Shown: positions 25,470 to 32,695 of the stretch, piece after piece
Layout of the letters: each line of letters begins with the position of its first letter
Position numbering within the stretch: position 1 is the stretch's first letter
From: Calidithermus roseus
GTDB lineage: Bacteria; Deinococcota; Deinococci; Deinococcales; Thermaceae
Assembly (NCBI RefSeq): GCF_003574095.1
Contig: NZ_QWLA01000004.1
Coordinates: 1 to 64,000, forward strand
Direction: 5' to 3'
Length of the DNA: 64,000 bases
Program-made: the position numbers and the translations under genes
Notes under the pieces: model-generated
Told to the model about the DNA's origin: nothing
What the model saw: only the letters and a program-made list of their open reading frames with translations
Database searches by the model: none

Positions 25470-25887
25470 CGAAGCGAGGGGGTGTGGGGGAGCTATAAAA
25501 CCCAGCGGCTTTAGCCCTGGTCGCCTCGCCACGGCGAGGCGAGGACTCCCCCACGTGCCCCGCAGGGGCACGTGGCATAGGGCTGGCTGTGATAAAATGC
25601 CCATCGGGAACAGCAGTTCCCGAGGTTCTTGCCGCCCCGCCTTGGCGGGGCGGGGTAGGGGGTTCCGTCCACGAAGCGCTGGGCGGGTAAAACCTGTAGC
25701 GTGCGAATCTCGGTCTGGTGTGGCGAAAACCAAGCCACACTCTTGGCCAAACTCCATACCGTGGGACACACGGGAAGTCACGCTTGAGGAGACGGTTGAA
25801 ATACCGTGCATCACCGTGTAAGACGTTCGTACCGGGCGCATTGGTGAGCCCAAGAATCCCACGTGCTTTAGCCGTGGGAGTGTCAAG
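25470..25887 (+). mobile_element. IS200/IS605-like relic, hairpin-rich, no intact gene
   Basis: The right end has the hairpin cccacgtgctttagccgtggg (25858-25878) followed by gtgtcaag, the usual design of an IS605-family right end. A similar hairpin, cccagcggctttagccctgg, lies near the left at 25501-25520. Between them are further stems at 25523-25540, 25552-25574, 25606-25621 and 25632-25653. The left boundary follows TTTAT, a plausible target tetra/pentamer. An open frame ending VEIPCITV at 25821 may be the tail of a TnpB gene, but no core domain remains. Confidence 0.55.
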
Positions 25888-25890
25888 CGG

Positions 25891-26208
25891 TTAATTAACC
25901 AGCCGCTCCAAAGTGAGCACCAGGCGGTCATATGGCGCGCTGGTGGTCGCCACGAGCGTGCCGCTGTTGTAGACCATCAGCAGGCCGCCACCGCCCGCGG
26001 GCCAGGGCTCGAAGGCGATCACGTAGCCCTGCTGCTCGGCCCTGGCCCAGAGGGTGCTGAACTCCTGCCGCCAGTCGGTGGAGGCGATAGGTTGGCGGGC
26101 TGGGGCCGTAGTGATGGGCGCAGGCGTAGTCTGGCCGGCGTTGGGACGCAGGGTCAGGGCAAAATAGGCGGCAACGAGCAGGATGAGGATCAGGCGAGCT
26201 TTCTGCAT
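25891..26208 (-). CDS. small membrane-anchored or secreted protein (about 105 aa)
   Basis: The protein starts MQKARLILILLVAAYFALTLRP, a single N-terminal helix, followed by a Thr/Pro-rich linker and a soluble part ending LVLTLERLVN. I do not recognise it. The ATG at 26208 has GGGGGG six bases upstream; the in-frame ATG at 26214 is too close to it. It lies upstream of the lysozyme fragment and holin on the same strand, so it may be another phage lysis or morphogenesis protein. It ends just outside the IS-like relic. Confidence 0.5.
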   Translation of the reverse strand: MQKARLILILLVAAYFALTLRPNAGQTTPAPITTAPARQPIASTDWRQEFSTLWARAEQQGYVIAFEPWPAGGGGLLMVYNSGTLVATTSAPYDRLVLTLERLVN

Positions 26209-26219
26209 ATTCATCCCCC

Positions 26220-26405
26220 CTAGGGCTTGCGGGCGATGCGTTGATGCCAGTTTAATTGTACTGGCCTCTTACGCCGCGTCTTGCGCCGGTGCTTGCGGCG
26301 GCTGGCCAGGTGCCAGGCGCGGCAGTAAGGGCATCGGTAGGCGTACATCGAGATGCCATGATCCTTACGGATGCCATACGCGGCTAGGACGGCTTGCTTG
26401 TGGTT
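26220..26405 (-). pseudogene. small zinc-finger-like protein, 5'-truncated
   Basis: In a frame with no annotated start, the minus strand reads NNHKQAVLAAYGIRKDHG, then MYAYRCPYCRAWHLASRRKHRR and a basic tail to a TAG at 26220. The CPYC and WHL pattern is familiar from small phage-type proteins. The only Met in this frame (26348) would leave 42 residues and cut the conserved start. Its 5' part is fused into the 3' end of the PIN gene, which suggests a deletion junction near 26405. Confidence 0.5.
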
Positions 26406-26728
26406 GTTGTATTGAACAGATCGCGCAGCTCCAGACCCTGGTTCTGTTGTTTGAGCTGAGCCTGGGCTTTGGCGGCTATTTCGGCAGCCTTGGCATCGAA
26501 GGGCAAGTGGTCTATCCCCGCCAGCAATATCTCTCGCTGGCGTCTGCGTTGCCGGGCCTCTTTACTGCGGGAGTCTCCCACGAGAAACTCCCCCAGCATC
26601 AGCTCGTAAAAAGCTACGTCCGCAATGACGACCCGGCTCTTTTGGAGCCGGGAAAGGGCTTGCAAGGCTTTGGGCTCGAGACGGATGGCTGCAATCAGGA
26701 GGTTGGTATCCAGGACATATTTACTCAT
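26384..26728 (-). pseudogene. VapC-like PIN-domain toxin, C-terminally truncated
   Basis: The 114-aa frame begins MSKYVLDTNLLIAAIRLEP, the first acidic site of a PIN RNase, and has FYELMLGE with the second. After GLELRDLF the expected IAA...TRN..F ending is replaced by NTTTTSKPS and a stop. The last 25 or so residues, including the final metal-site region, are missing, so it is probably inactive. It overlaps its antitoxin by ATGA. The sequence after the break belongs to the zinc-finger-like remnant. Confidence 0.65.
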
Positions 26729-26907
26729 CGAGCGGATTTGCGGCGGGTCACCTTAGCTAGGGTTTTGGCCTCTTCGTCGGTAAAGGAGTCGAGCAGTTTG
26801 GCAACCCACGCTTTCATGGCAGGATCTTCGAATTCATACCTGTCCAGAACTTCGCTGCGAAGTTGCGGGCGGGTAACTTTACGTTTGGTCAAAGCCTTGA
26901 CAGCCAT
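26725..26907 (-). CDS. antitoxin partner of the truncated PIN protein (60 aa)
   Basis: The basic protein (MAVKALTKRKVTRPQLRSEVLDRYEFEDPAMKAW) ends with a TDEEAKTLAKVTRRKSAR tail and overlaps the toxin start by ATGA, the standard vapBC order. I chose the ATG at 26907; a GTG at 26928 is in frame. No ribbon-helix-helix or AbrB motif is obvious. Its toxin is broken, so it is an orphan unless it acts on the neighbouring PIN protein. Confidence 0.6.
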   Translation of the reverse strand: MAVKALTKRKVTRPQLRSEVLDRYEFEDPAMKAWVAKLLDSFTDEEAKTLAKVTRRKSAR

Positions 26908-26930
26908 ATATCCATCATAACCCGTCACTA

Positions 26931-26978
26931 TGTCTCGAGGCTGGCATGAAACGCTTTGCTGAGTACCTCCGCTTCAGC
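26931..26978 (+). repeat. duplicate of the serine recombinase gene start (left copy)
   Basis: This 48-bp stretch matches 27566-27613 at 44 positions. It includes the first 11 codons of the recombinase (MKRFAEYLRFS) and 15 bp before them. After it the frame goes out of the family immediately. The two copies bracket the second toxin-antitoxin pair. Confidence 0.85.
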
Positions 26979-26985
26979 GCATTGC

Positions 26986-27408
26986 TTACACAGCTGCCCA
27001 GTCCTCAATATCCAGCTTCTCAGCCTTTTGCATCGAGGCGAAGTGTTTCACGTTCCGGGTGAGGAGACTGAAGCCGTAATGGACTGCCGTAGCCCCGATG
27101 ATCAGGTCTCCTTCCGACATGAGCGCCTGACGACTATTCCTCAGGCGGGCTTGGTGTCGTGCTGCCACCAGCGCGATGCCCGTGCCGAAGGGCAGTACTG
27201 TGAAGTTGTCCAGCCACAGCCGCATAGCCCCGACCCGACCAGGGGCCCGGTAGTATTCCCCCTCCAGGAGCTCGAAGTAGGTATAGGTGGACAGGAAGAG
27301 CTGGTTCTGTCTGAGCTTTTGGAAGGTAGCTACGGCGTTGGCCTCGCCGCGGAAGTACCCAATGAAAAAGTCGGTGTCCGCGACGTAGTTTTTCTTCGAG
27401 CTGATCAT
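26986..27408 (-). CDS. vapC: VapC-like PIN-domain ribonuclease toxin
   Basis: The 140-aa protein carries the full set of PIN acidic residues: VADTDFFIGYF, FELLEGEYY, EGDLIIGATA and TRNVKHF. VapC toxins cleave tRNA or rRNA when released from VapB. It overlaps the antitoxin stop by ATGA and so is co-translated. It lies inside the integrated element, where such a pair could stabilise the element, next to the start of the recombinase gene. Confidence 0.85.
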   Translation of the reverse strand: MISSKKNYVADTDFFIGYFRGEANAVATFQKLRQNQLFLSTYTYFELLEGEYYRAPGRVGAMRLWLDNFTVLPFGTGIALVAARHQARLRNSRQALMSEGDLIIGATAVHYGFSLLTRNVKHFASMQKAEKLDIEDWAAV

Positions 27409-27566
27409 CGTTTTTTGGTCGGCTTCAGCTCCCTGATGGCCTTCTCCAGCTCGTCGGCTTCGCGGGGCGTGAACTTGGGGGCCTGGCTATGGATGCGCTC
27501 CATGTTGGGGTCTGCCCAAGCGCTGGGTTTTTCGGCCTTGGTTTTCGCTCTTGCCTTGCCAGCCAT
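27405..27566 (-). CDS. VapB-like antitoxin (53 aa)
   Basis: The gene reads MAGKARAKTKAEKPSAW to ELEKAIRELKPTKKR and ends in TGA overlapping the toxin's ATG. The Lys-rich start and charged helix are typical of short antitoxins whose tail wraps the PIN toxin. Its start codon is only 14 bp from the divergent start of the recombinase gene, so the promoters of the two genes must overlap each other's coding sequence or give leaderless transcripts. Confidence 0.7.
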   Translation of the reverse strand: MAGKARAKTKAEKPSAWADPNMERIHSQAPKFTPREADELEKAIRELKPTKKR

Positions 27567-27580
27567 GCCTCGAGGGTAGC

Positions 27581-28939
27581 ATGAAACGCTTCGCTGAGTA
27601 CCTCCGCTTCAGCTCATCCCCCCAGGACAAGCTCTCTTCGCCCGAAGCCCACCAGCGTGAGAACCGGGCCTACGTCGAGCGGGTGGGCGGGGTGATCGTC
27701 GCCACCTACCGCGACACCATCAGCGGGCGGGTGAGGGAGCGGGCCGGGCTCGATCAGCTCCTTGCAGACTGTAAACGGGGGCTCTTCGACGCGGTGGTGA
27801 TCTACGACATCACCCGCGCGGGCCGCAAGGCGCTGGTGACCCACCAGATAGCCGAAGAGATCGTTTCAGCGGGGGTCGAGCTGCACAGCACCCTACACGG
27901 ACAGTACCAGTTCGATGACGAGATGGGCGAGTTCCGCTTTGGCGCGGATGCCCTCTTTGCCCAGGTGGACTACCGGCGCACGGTGCGGCGGCTCTACGAT
28001 GCCAGAATCCAGGCGGCTATGCGGGGAGAGGTCGCCCCCACAGGGCGGGTGCCCCTGGGCCTACGGCGCACCTACCACCCTCTGACCGGCAAGAGCCGTC
28101 TCGAGATCGACCCTGAGGGCCAAGAGTTGGCCCTGCGAATCTTCAGGATGTTCGACCAGGGGATGACCGCCTCTGCCATCGCGGAGACGCTACACCGCGA
28201 GGGGGCTCCCACGGCCCAGGGCGGGATATGGGACAAGGCCACCATCCTGCGGATGCTGCGAAATCGCGCCTTCGTGGGCGAGTGGACCCATCGCTACCGG
28301 CGCAAGAAGGGCGGGCCGATCACCGTGACGGTGAAGATCCCCCAGGTGATTCCCACTGAACTGTTCGAGCGGGTGCAGCTCCGGCTGGCCACCCTCAAGC
28401 GGGGCGGGCCTCCCATGTCTCGGCTCGAGATTCTGCCCTTTACGGGGATGTTGTTCTGCCACTGCGGGATGCGGCTATCATTGCAGGGGAACCGCCGCTA
28501 TCCTGGGAGCATCGTGGCGAAGTGCCGCAACCGCAAATGTGGGGGGATTGGGCGGGCCTACTACCGCGAGTTGCACGCGGCCTGCATCGCCCTCGCCAGC
28601 GGGGCCATCAAAGCCAAGGTGCGTCGGTTAGAGGCATGGCCCCCCGCCGAGACCTCGAGACCTGACCCAGCCAGGAAGGCGGCTGTGGTGAAGCGCATTG
28701 AGCGGATCAAGGCCATGATCGAGGCCGGCATCTATTCCATCGAAGAGGGGAGGGCCCGGCTCGAGGCAGCACGGGCGGAGTTGGCCAGCCTCGAGGTGCC
28801 CAGCTCGCCCGGCCCCAGGTTGATGAAGGTACGGCTCCCTAAGACCGCAGACCCGGCTTTGCTGCGTAAGGCCGGGGTCTGCTTCGTGGTGTATCCAAAT
28901 CGAGAAATCGTCATGCGTGTGTGCTTTAGCATGAGTTGA
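27581..28939 (+). CDS. large serine site-specific recombinase (integrase)
   Basis: The 452-aa protein starts with a resolvase/invertase catalytic domain (MKRFAEYLRFSSSPQDK, with the nucleophilic Ser among residues 11-13, and VVIYDITRAGR). Then come the recombinase domain (VPLGLRRTYHPLTGKSRLEIDPEGQELALRIF) and a zinc-ribbon (FCHCGMRLS with CRNRKCGG). A helical tail (VVKRIERIKAMIEAG) may form the coiled coil. Its stop is four bases before the right attachment core, the usual place for an integrase gene. It should integrate and, with a directionality factor, excise the 4-kb element. Confidence 0.92.
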   Translation: MKRFAEYLRFSSSPQDKLSSPEAHQRENRAYVERVGGVIVATYRDTISGRVRERAGLDQLLADCKRGLFDAVVIYDITRAGRKALVTHQIAEEIVSAGVELHSTLHGQYQFDDEMGEFRFGADALFAQVDYRRTVRRLYDARIQAAMRGEVAPTGRVPLGLRRTYHPLTGKSRLEIDPEGQELALRIFRMFDQGMTASAIAETLHREGAPTAQGGIWDKATILRMLRNRAFVGEWTHRYRRKKGGPITVTVKIPQVIPTELFERVQLRLATLKRGGPPMSRLEILPFTGMLFCHCGMRLSLQGNRRYPGSIVAKCRNRKCGGIGRAYYRELHAACIALASGAIKAKVRRLEAWPPAETSRPDPARKAAVVKRIERIKAMIEAGIYSIEEGRARLEAARAELASLEVPSSPGPRLMKVRLPKTADPALLRKAGVCFVVYPNREIVMRVCFSMS

Positions 28940-28943
28940 TGTA

Positions 28944-28958
28944 TACGAGTTGCAATTC
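28944..28958. other. attachment site, right (attR core)
   Basis: tacgagttgcaattc is repeated from 24945. The following bases (28959-28997) read REEGEAEPSRRP and a stop in the exporter frame, so this side carries the displaced end of the host gene. Confidence 0.82.
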
Positions 28959-28997
28959 CGCGAGGAGGGAGAAGCGGAACCTTCCCGCAGACCATGA
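28959..28997 (+). pseudogene. displaced 3' end of the ABC exporter gene
   Basis: In the frame set by the core repeat these bases encode REEGEAEPSRRP followed by TGA. The charged composition suits a half-transporter C-terminus. Without the element these codons would complete the gene that starts at 23190. Confidence 0.7.
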
Positions 28998-29105
28998 GCC
29001 GGACTGTCAGCGGAGTTGAAAAGGGCGGGCTACTGGCCCACCCCTGCAAAAGGTGCCGATAGTCGCTCGCGTTTGGCGTTTGGTATTCAGCTATAGGCTA
29101 GCGAA
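28998..29105. repeat. intergenic spacer with gtttggcgtttgg repeat
   Basis: No gene is visible. The end (29070-29098) has gcgtttggcgtttggtattcag, a word family also seen at 48531 and 49494. Confidence 0.45.
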
Positions 29106-29525
29106 CTACTCCTTCAGCGCTTCCTCGAGCGTGTTCCACGCCAGCGTGGCGCACTTGACCCGCGCGTGCAGCTTGTGTACCCCGGCCAGCGCCCTCAGGT
29201 CGCCCAGCTCGGGCGCAGGCTCGGCTCCGTCCACGATCATAGCCTTGAACTTCCGGGTCAGCTCGAGCGCCTCTGGAGGGGTCTTGCCCTTGATGAGCTC
29301 GCTCATCAGCGAGGCCGAGGTCATGCTGATGGCGCAGCCTTGGCCCTGCCAGGCGGCTTCGGCGATGCGCCCGTCCTCCAGGCGCAGATAAAGCTCCAGG
29401 CTGTCGCCACAGGAGGGGTTGACGCCGGGCATTTTCACGCTGGCGCCCTCGAGGGTGCGGAAGTTGAGGGGGTGCTTGTAGTGGCGCAGCAGGATTTCCT
29501 TGTAGAGTTCCTCGAGCAGCTTCAT
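29106..29525 (-). CDS. sufU: Fe-S cluster assembly sulfur-transfer protein SufU
   Basis: SufU takes persulfide sulfur from SufS and passes it to the SufBCD scaffold. The 139-aa IscU-fold protein has the zinc/active cysteines at Cys39 (PSCGDSLEL), Cys64 (GQGCAISMTS) and Cys125 (VKCATLAW), together with Asp41. The insertion between the second and third Cys marks SufU rather than IscU. The ATG follows AGGGGGA, nine bases after sufS. It is the last gene of the SUF operon. Confidence 0.92.
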   Translation of the reverse strand: MKLLEELYKEILLRHYKHPLNFRTLEGASVKMPGVNPSCGDSLELYLRLEDGRIAEAAWQGQGCAISMTSASLMSELIKGKTPPEALELTRKFKAMIVDGAEPAPELGDLRALAGVHKLHARVKCATLAWNTLEEALKE

Positions 29526-29534
29526 TGCGTCCCC

Positions 29535-30758
29535 CTACAGCCAGTCCTTGAAGAACTCCCGCACCTGCTTGAGCCCCTCGATGAAGCGGTCCACTTCCTC
29601 GAAGGTGGTGTAGAGGTAGAAGCTGGCCCTGGCGGTCGAGGCCAGGCCCAGCTTGCGGTGCAGGGGTTGGGCGCAGTGGTGCCCGGCTCGCACCGCGATG
29701 CCGTACTGGTCGAGGGCGCAGGCCACGTCGTGGGCGTGCAGGCTGCCCAGGCTGAAGGCCACCACCCCGCCCCGGTCTTTCCCGCGCGGGCCGAAGGTGC
29801 GCACCTCGGGGAGTTCCTCGTCGAGGCGCTTGAGGCAGTACTCGACCAGGGCGCGGTCGTGCTGCCAGATCTGCTCCATCCCCACGCCCATCAGGTACTC
29901 CGCAGCGGCTCCCAGGGCGATAGCCTCGGCGATGGGCGGGGTTCCGGCCTCGAAGCGCTGGGGCGGCCTGGCATAGCTCGAGCGGTCGACGTGCACCTCC
30001 AGGATCATCTCCCCCCCGCCCAGGAAGGGGGGAAGCTCCTGCAGGACTTCGGCGCGGCCCCACAGCACCCCAGCCCCCGTCGGGCCGCACATCTTGTGCC
30101 CGGAGAAGGCGAAGAAGTCGGCTCCCAGGGCCTTGACGTCGATGGGCATGTGAGGTGCGGACTGGGCCCCGTCCACCACCACCAGCGCGCCTGCGGCTTT
30201 GGCCCGGCGGGCCACCTCGGCCACCGGGTTGACCGTGCCCAGCACGTTGGACATGTGCACCAGGCTCACCACCTTCACCCGCTCGGTGAGGAGTTCATCC
30301 AAAGCGCAGAGCTCGAGCCGCCCCTCGGGAGTGAGGGGAATGGCCTTGATGCGGGCCCCGGTGCGCTGGGCGACGAGGTGCCAGGGCACTAAGTTGGCGT
30401 GGTGCTCCATCTCGCTGAGCAGGATTTCGTCGCCTTCGCGCAGGTTGTGCAGGCCCCAGGCGTAGGCCACCAGGTTGAGCGCCTCGGTGGTGTTGCGCAC
30501 AAAGATCACCTCTTCGGGCTGTGCCCCGATGAAGCGGGCCAGGGTGTGGCGGGCCTGCTCGTAGGCGTCGGTGGCGGCTAAGGAGAGCGAGTAGGCTCCC
30601 CGGTGGACGTTGGCGTAGGACTCGCGGTAGAAGCGCTCCAGCGCTTCGATGACGGCCTGGGGCTTCTGGCTGCTGGCGGTGGAGTCGAGGTAGACCAGAT
30701 CGGGCTTTCCCACGATCAGCGGGAAGTCCTGACGGACGGACTCGAGGGTGAGGGGCAT
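29535..30758 (-). CDS. sufS: cysteine desulfurase SufS
   Basis: SufS is a PLP enzyme that removes sulfur from cysteine for Fe-S cluster assembly. The 407-aa protein has the PLP lysine in FFAFSGHKMCGPTGAGVLWG, the VVVDGAQSAPH aspartate motif and the active cysteine in VRAGHHCAQPLH. It begins YLDSTASSQKPQAVIEAL, typical of group II desulfurases. AGGGAGA precedes the ATG. Hairpins lie in the 150-bp gap between it and the Rieske gene upstream. Confidence 0.94.
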   Translation of the reverse strand: MPLTLESVRQDFPLIVGKPDLVYLDSTASSQKPQAVIEALERFYRESYANVHRGAYSLSLAATDAYEQARHTLARFIGAQPEEVIFVRNTTEALNLVAYAWGLHNLREGDEILLSEMEHHANLVPWHLVAQRTGARIKAIPLTPEGRLELCALDELLTERVKVVSLVHMSNVLGTVNPVAEVARRAKAAGALVVVDGAQSAPHMPIDVKALGADFFAFSGHKMCGPTGAGVLWGRAEVLQELPPFLGGGEMILEVHVDRSSYARPPQRFEAGTPPIAEAIALGAAAEYLMGVGMEQIWQHDRALVEYCLKRLDEELPEVRTFGPRGKDRGGVVAFSLGSLHAHDVACALDQYGIAVRAGHHCAQPLHRKLGLASTARASFYLYTTFEEVDRFIEGLKQVREFFKDWL

Positions 30759-30820
30759 CTTCGTCTCCCTTGGGGCTATGGCTTGAATTCTACCCGCATC
30801 TGTCGGGACCGGTATGTGAT

Positions 30821-30889
30821 GGCCCCCTTCAGCTTAGGCAAGGGGGCCAGGGACGTTTGTCGGAGCTTTTTGCCCGGGTTTAGCCCGGC
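30821..30889. terminator. two hairpins between the Rieske gene and sufS
   Basis: ggccccctt (30821-30829) pairs with aagggggcc (30840-30848), and a second stem uses ccggg and cccgg around tttag (30874-30888). They lie within the operon, so attenuation or mRNA processing is more likely than full termination. No long T-run follows on the minus strand. Confidence 0.45.
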
Positions 30890-30909
30890 CCCTTGGTGCT
30901 GCGCGGTGG

Positions 30910-31212
30910 TCAGATCTCGAGCCAGACCTTCCCGTCCTCCAACTTGGCCTTATAGGCTTTTACCGGGCGTGGGGCGGGCATGGTCTGCTTGCCGGTGCGG
31001 ATGTCGAACTTGGCCCCGTGACGGGTGCATTGGATGGTGTAGCCCTCGAGCGGTCCGTCGGAGAGCGGGTTCTTGTCGTGGGTACAGATGTCGGAGATGG
31101 CGAAGACTTCCTCGCCCACGAGCAGCAGAAGCACCGGGGTCTTCTCACCCTCCACCCTGACCACCAGGCGGCCATTCTCGAACTCTTCGGCAGTGGCGAC
31201 GGGGATCCACAT
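30910..31212 (-). CDS. Rieske [2Fe-2S] ferredoxin-type protein in the SUF operon
   Basis: The 100-aa protein has the Rieske ligands CTHDKNPL and CTRHGAKFD (Cys-X-His and Cys-X2-His), typical of ferredoxin components of oxygenases and of small Rieske proteins in some suf operons. It may give electrons to cluster assembly or be an early client of it. It lies between sufD and sufS. No oxygenase partner is nearby. Confidence 0.88.
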   Translation of the reverse strand: MWIPVATAEEFENGRLVVRVEGEKTPVLLLLVGEEVFAISDICTHDKNPLSDGPLEGYTIQCTRHGAKFDIRTGKQTMPAPRPVKAYKAKLEDGKVWLEI

Positions 31213-31264
31213 AGCGAAGTTAAACGCTAAAACCCTGATCTTCTCTGGCGTTCGGCCTTAGGCA

Positions 31265-32611
31265 TTAGAGCTTGACCTTCTCCTCGATGATCCCCTCGAT
31301 GTGCTGACGCAGCGGCTCGATGGGGATGCGGGTAAGCACGTCGGCGAGGTGGGCCTTGACCAGGATTTGCTGCCCGACGTGCCGGGGCAGGCCGCGGCTC
31401 ATGAGGTAGAACAGCTGCATCGCGTCGACGGGGGCGGTGGAGGAGCCGTGCGAGCACTTGACGTCGTTGGCACCGATCTCGAGCTGCGGCACGCTGTCGG
31501 CGCGGGCGTCGGGGGAGAGCAGCAGGTTGCGGTTGGTCTGGTAGGCGTCGGTCTTCTGCGCGCCGGGCTCGAGCTTGATCAGCCCCGCATACACCGTGCG
31601 GCTGCGGTCCTTGGCCGCGCCCTTGTAGAGCACGTCGGAATAGGCGTGGTCGGCGACGTGGTGCTGGAGGGTGTAGTGGTCGACGTGCTGATTGCCGGCG
31701 GTGAAGTACAGGCCCAGCATCTCCGAGTACGAGCCCGCCCCCAGCATCTGCGACTGCACCTCGGCGCGGCTGATGGTTGCCCCCATGTTGACCACCAGGT
31801 CGTTGAGGGTGGCGTCGCGGCCTAAGTGAGCCCGCTGGCGGTGGAAGTGGTAGAAGCCCTCCCCCAGGGTCTGGATGTGGGCGTGGCGCACCCTGGCCCC
31901 GCTGCCGAGCACCAGCTCGGTGGCCGAGAGGTTGACCGAGGCCGGTACTTTCGTAGGGGAGATGTATTCCTCGATGTAGACCGCCTGGCTGTTGGCCTCG
32001 CTGACGATGAGGGTACGGCCCACCGACAGCGCGTTGCCCCCTAGGTACTTGAACACCCCCAGGGGCTTGGAGAACTCCACGCCCTGCGGCACGTAGAGAA
32101 AGACCCCGTGGGTGAAGAGCGCGCTGCCCAGGGCGGGAATCTTGCTGTTTTCAGGACGGTTCTTCTGCGAGCCCACCAAGTCGGAGGCATTCACCGTCTT
32201 GAACAGCGCCCCCTGCACCTGCTTGGGGTGGGACTTCAGCGCCTCGTGCAGGCTGGTGAGCACCACGCCCTGCCGCGTGAGTTCCTCGGGGAGTTCGGCG
32301 TAGACCAGTTGGGGTCCCACGAATACCACGAAGCCCGCCAGGTCGGCCTGGGCAATGCGGGCCTGCACGGCCTCGGGCAGCTCCTCGCGGGTGCGCAGGG
32401 GGACGTCGGTGGGCTCCTCCAGCGGTAGCCCCTCGAAGGGCACCTCGGTGATGTCGGTGTACTTCCACTCCTCGGTGCGGGTGGTGGGGTAGGGCAGCTT
32501 GGCGAAGGTTTCCCAAGCTGCCAGACGCTGCTCGAGCAGCCACTGGGGCTCGTTCAGCTTCTTGGAGACCTCGAGCACGAGGTCGCGCGAAAGGGTTGAG
32601 GTCAACTCCAT
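31265..32611 (-). CDS. sufD: Fe-S cluster assembly protein SufD
   Basis: SufD partners SufB and SufC in the scaffold that builds Fe-S clusters. The 448-aa beta-helix protein has the family end motif LLSPDARADSVPQLEIGANDVKCSHGSSTAPVDAMQLFYLMSRGL. The ATG at 32611 is five bases from GGAG; another ATG three bases upstream is possible. A repeat of the atagccgatagcc family fills the gap to sufB. Confidence 0.92.
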   Translation of the reverse strand: MELTSTLSRDLVLEVSKKLNEPQWLLEQRLAAWETFAKLPYPTTRTEEWKYTDITEVPFEGLPLEEPTDVPLRTREELPEAVQARIAQADLAGFVVFVGPQLVYAELPEELTRQGVVLTSLHEALKSHPKQVQGALFKTVNASDLVGSQKNRPENSKIPALGSALFTHGVFLYVPQGVEFSKPLGVFKYLGGNALSVGRTLIVSEANSQAVYIEEYISPTKVPASVNLSATELVLGSGARVRHAHIQTLGEGFYHFHRQRAHLGRDATLNDLVVNMGATISRAEVQSQMLGAGSYSEMLGLYFTAGNQHVDHYTLQHHVADHAYSDVLYKGAAKDRSRTVYAGLIKLEPGAQKTDAYQTNRNLLLSPDARADSVPQLEIGANDVKCSHGSSTAPVDAMQLFYLMSRGLPRHVGQQILVKAHLADVLTRIPIEPLRQHIEGIIEEKVKL

Positions 32612-32627
32612 CATTTCTCCACAGACA

Positions 32628-32690
32628 TGCTATAGCCGATAGCCGGTAGCCGACGGCGAGAAGCCTGGTGGCTGACTATCCGCTAAGGAG
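32628..32690. repeat. atagccgatagcc dispersed repeat between sufD and sufB
   Basis: The tract reads tatagccgatagccggtag, then ccgacggcgagaagcctggt, and ends ggctgactatcc, a degenerate run of the atagccgat word with a partly complementary second half. Confidence 0.55.
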
Positions 32691-32695
32691 GGGCT

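Larger units (their letters stand above)
24945..28958. mobile_element. 4.0-kb serine-recombinase element integrated in the ABC exporter gene (prophage remnant)
   Basis: The segment is bounded by identical 15-bp repeats (tacgagttgcaattc) at 24945-24959 and 28944-28958. The right copy lies four bases after the stop of a serine site-specific recombinase gene. Sequence beyond the right copy continues the reading frame of the exporter to a TGA at 28995-28997. Inside are a holin-like gene, a truncated lysozyme-like gene, a small anchored protein, toxin-antitoxin genes and an IS200/IS605-like relic. This looks like a decayed prophage or a small integrative element that still has its recombinase and both ends. 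Confidence 0.85.

Noticed and set aside
25555-25821. 88-codon open frame in the IS-like relic as a gene
   Set aside because: Most of it lies in hairpin sequence; only the last 35 or so residues could be a TnpB tail, so it was kept as part of the relic.
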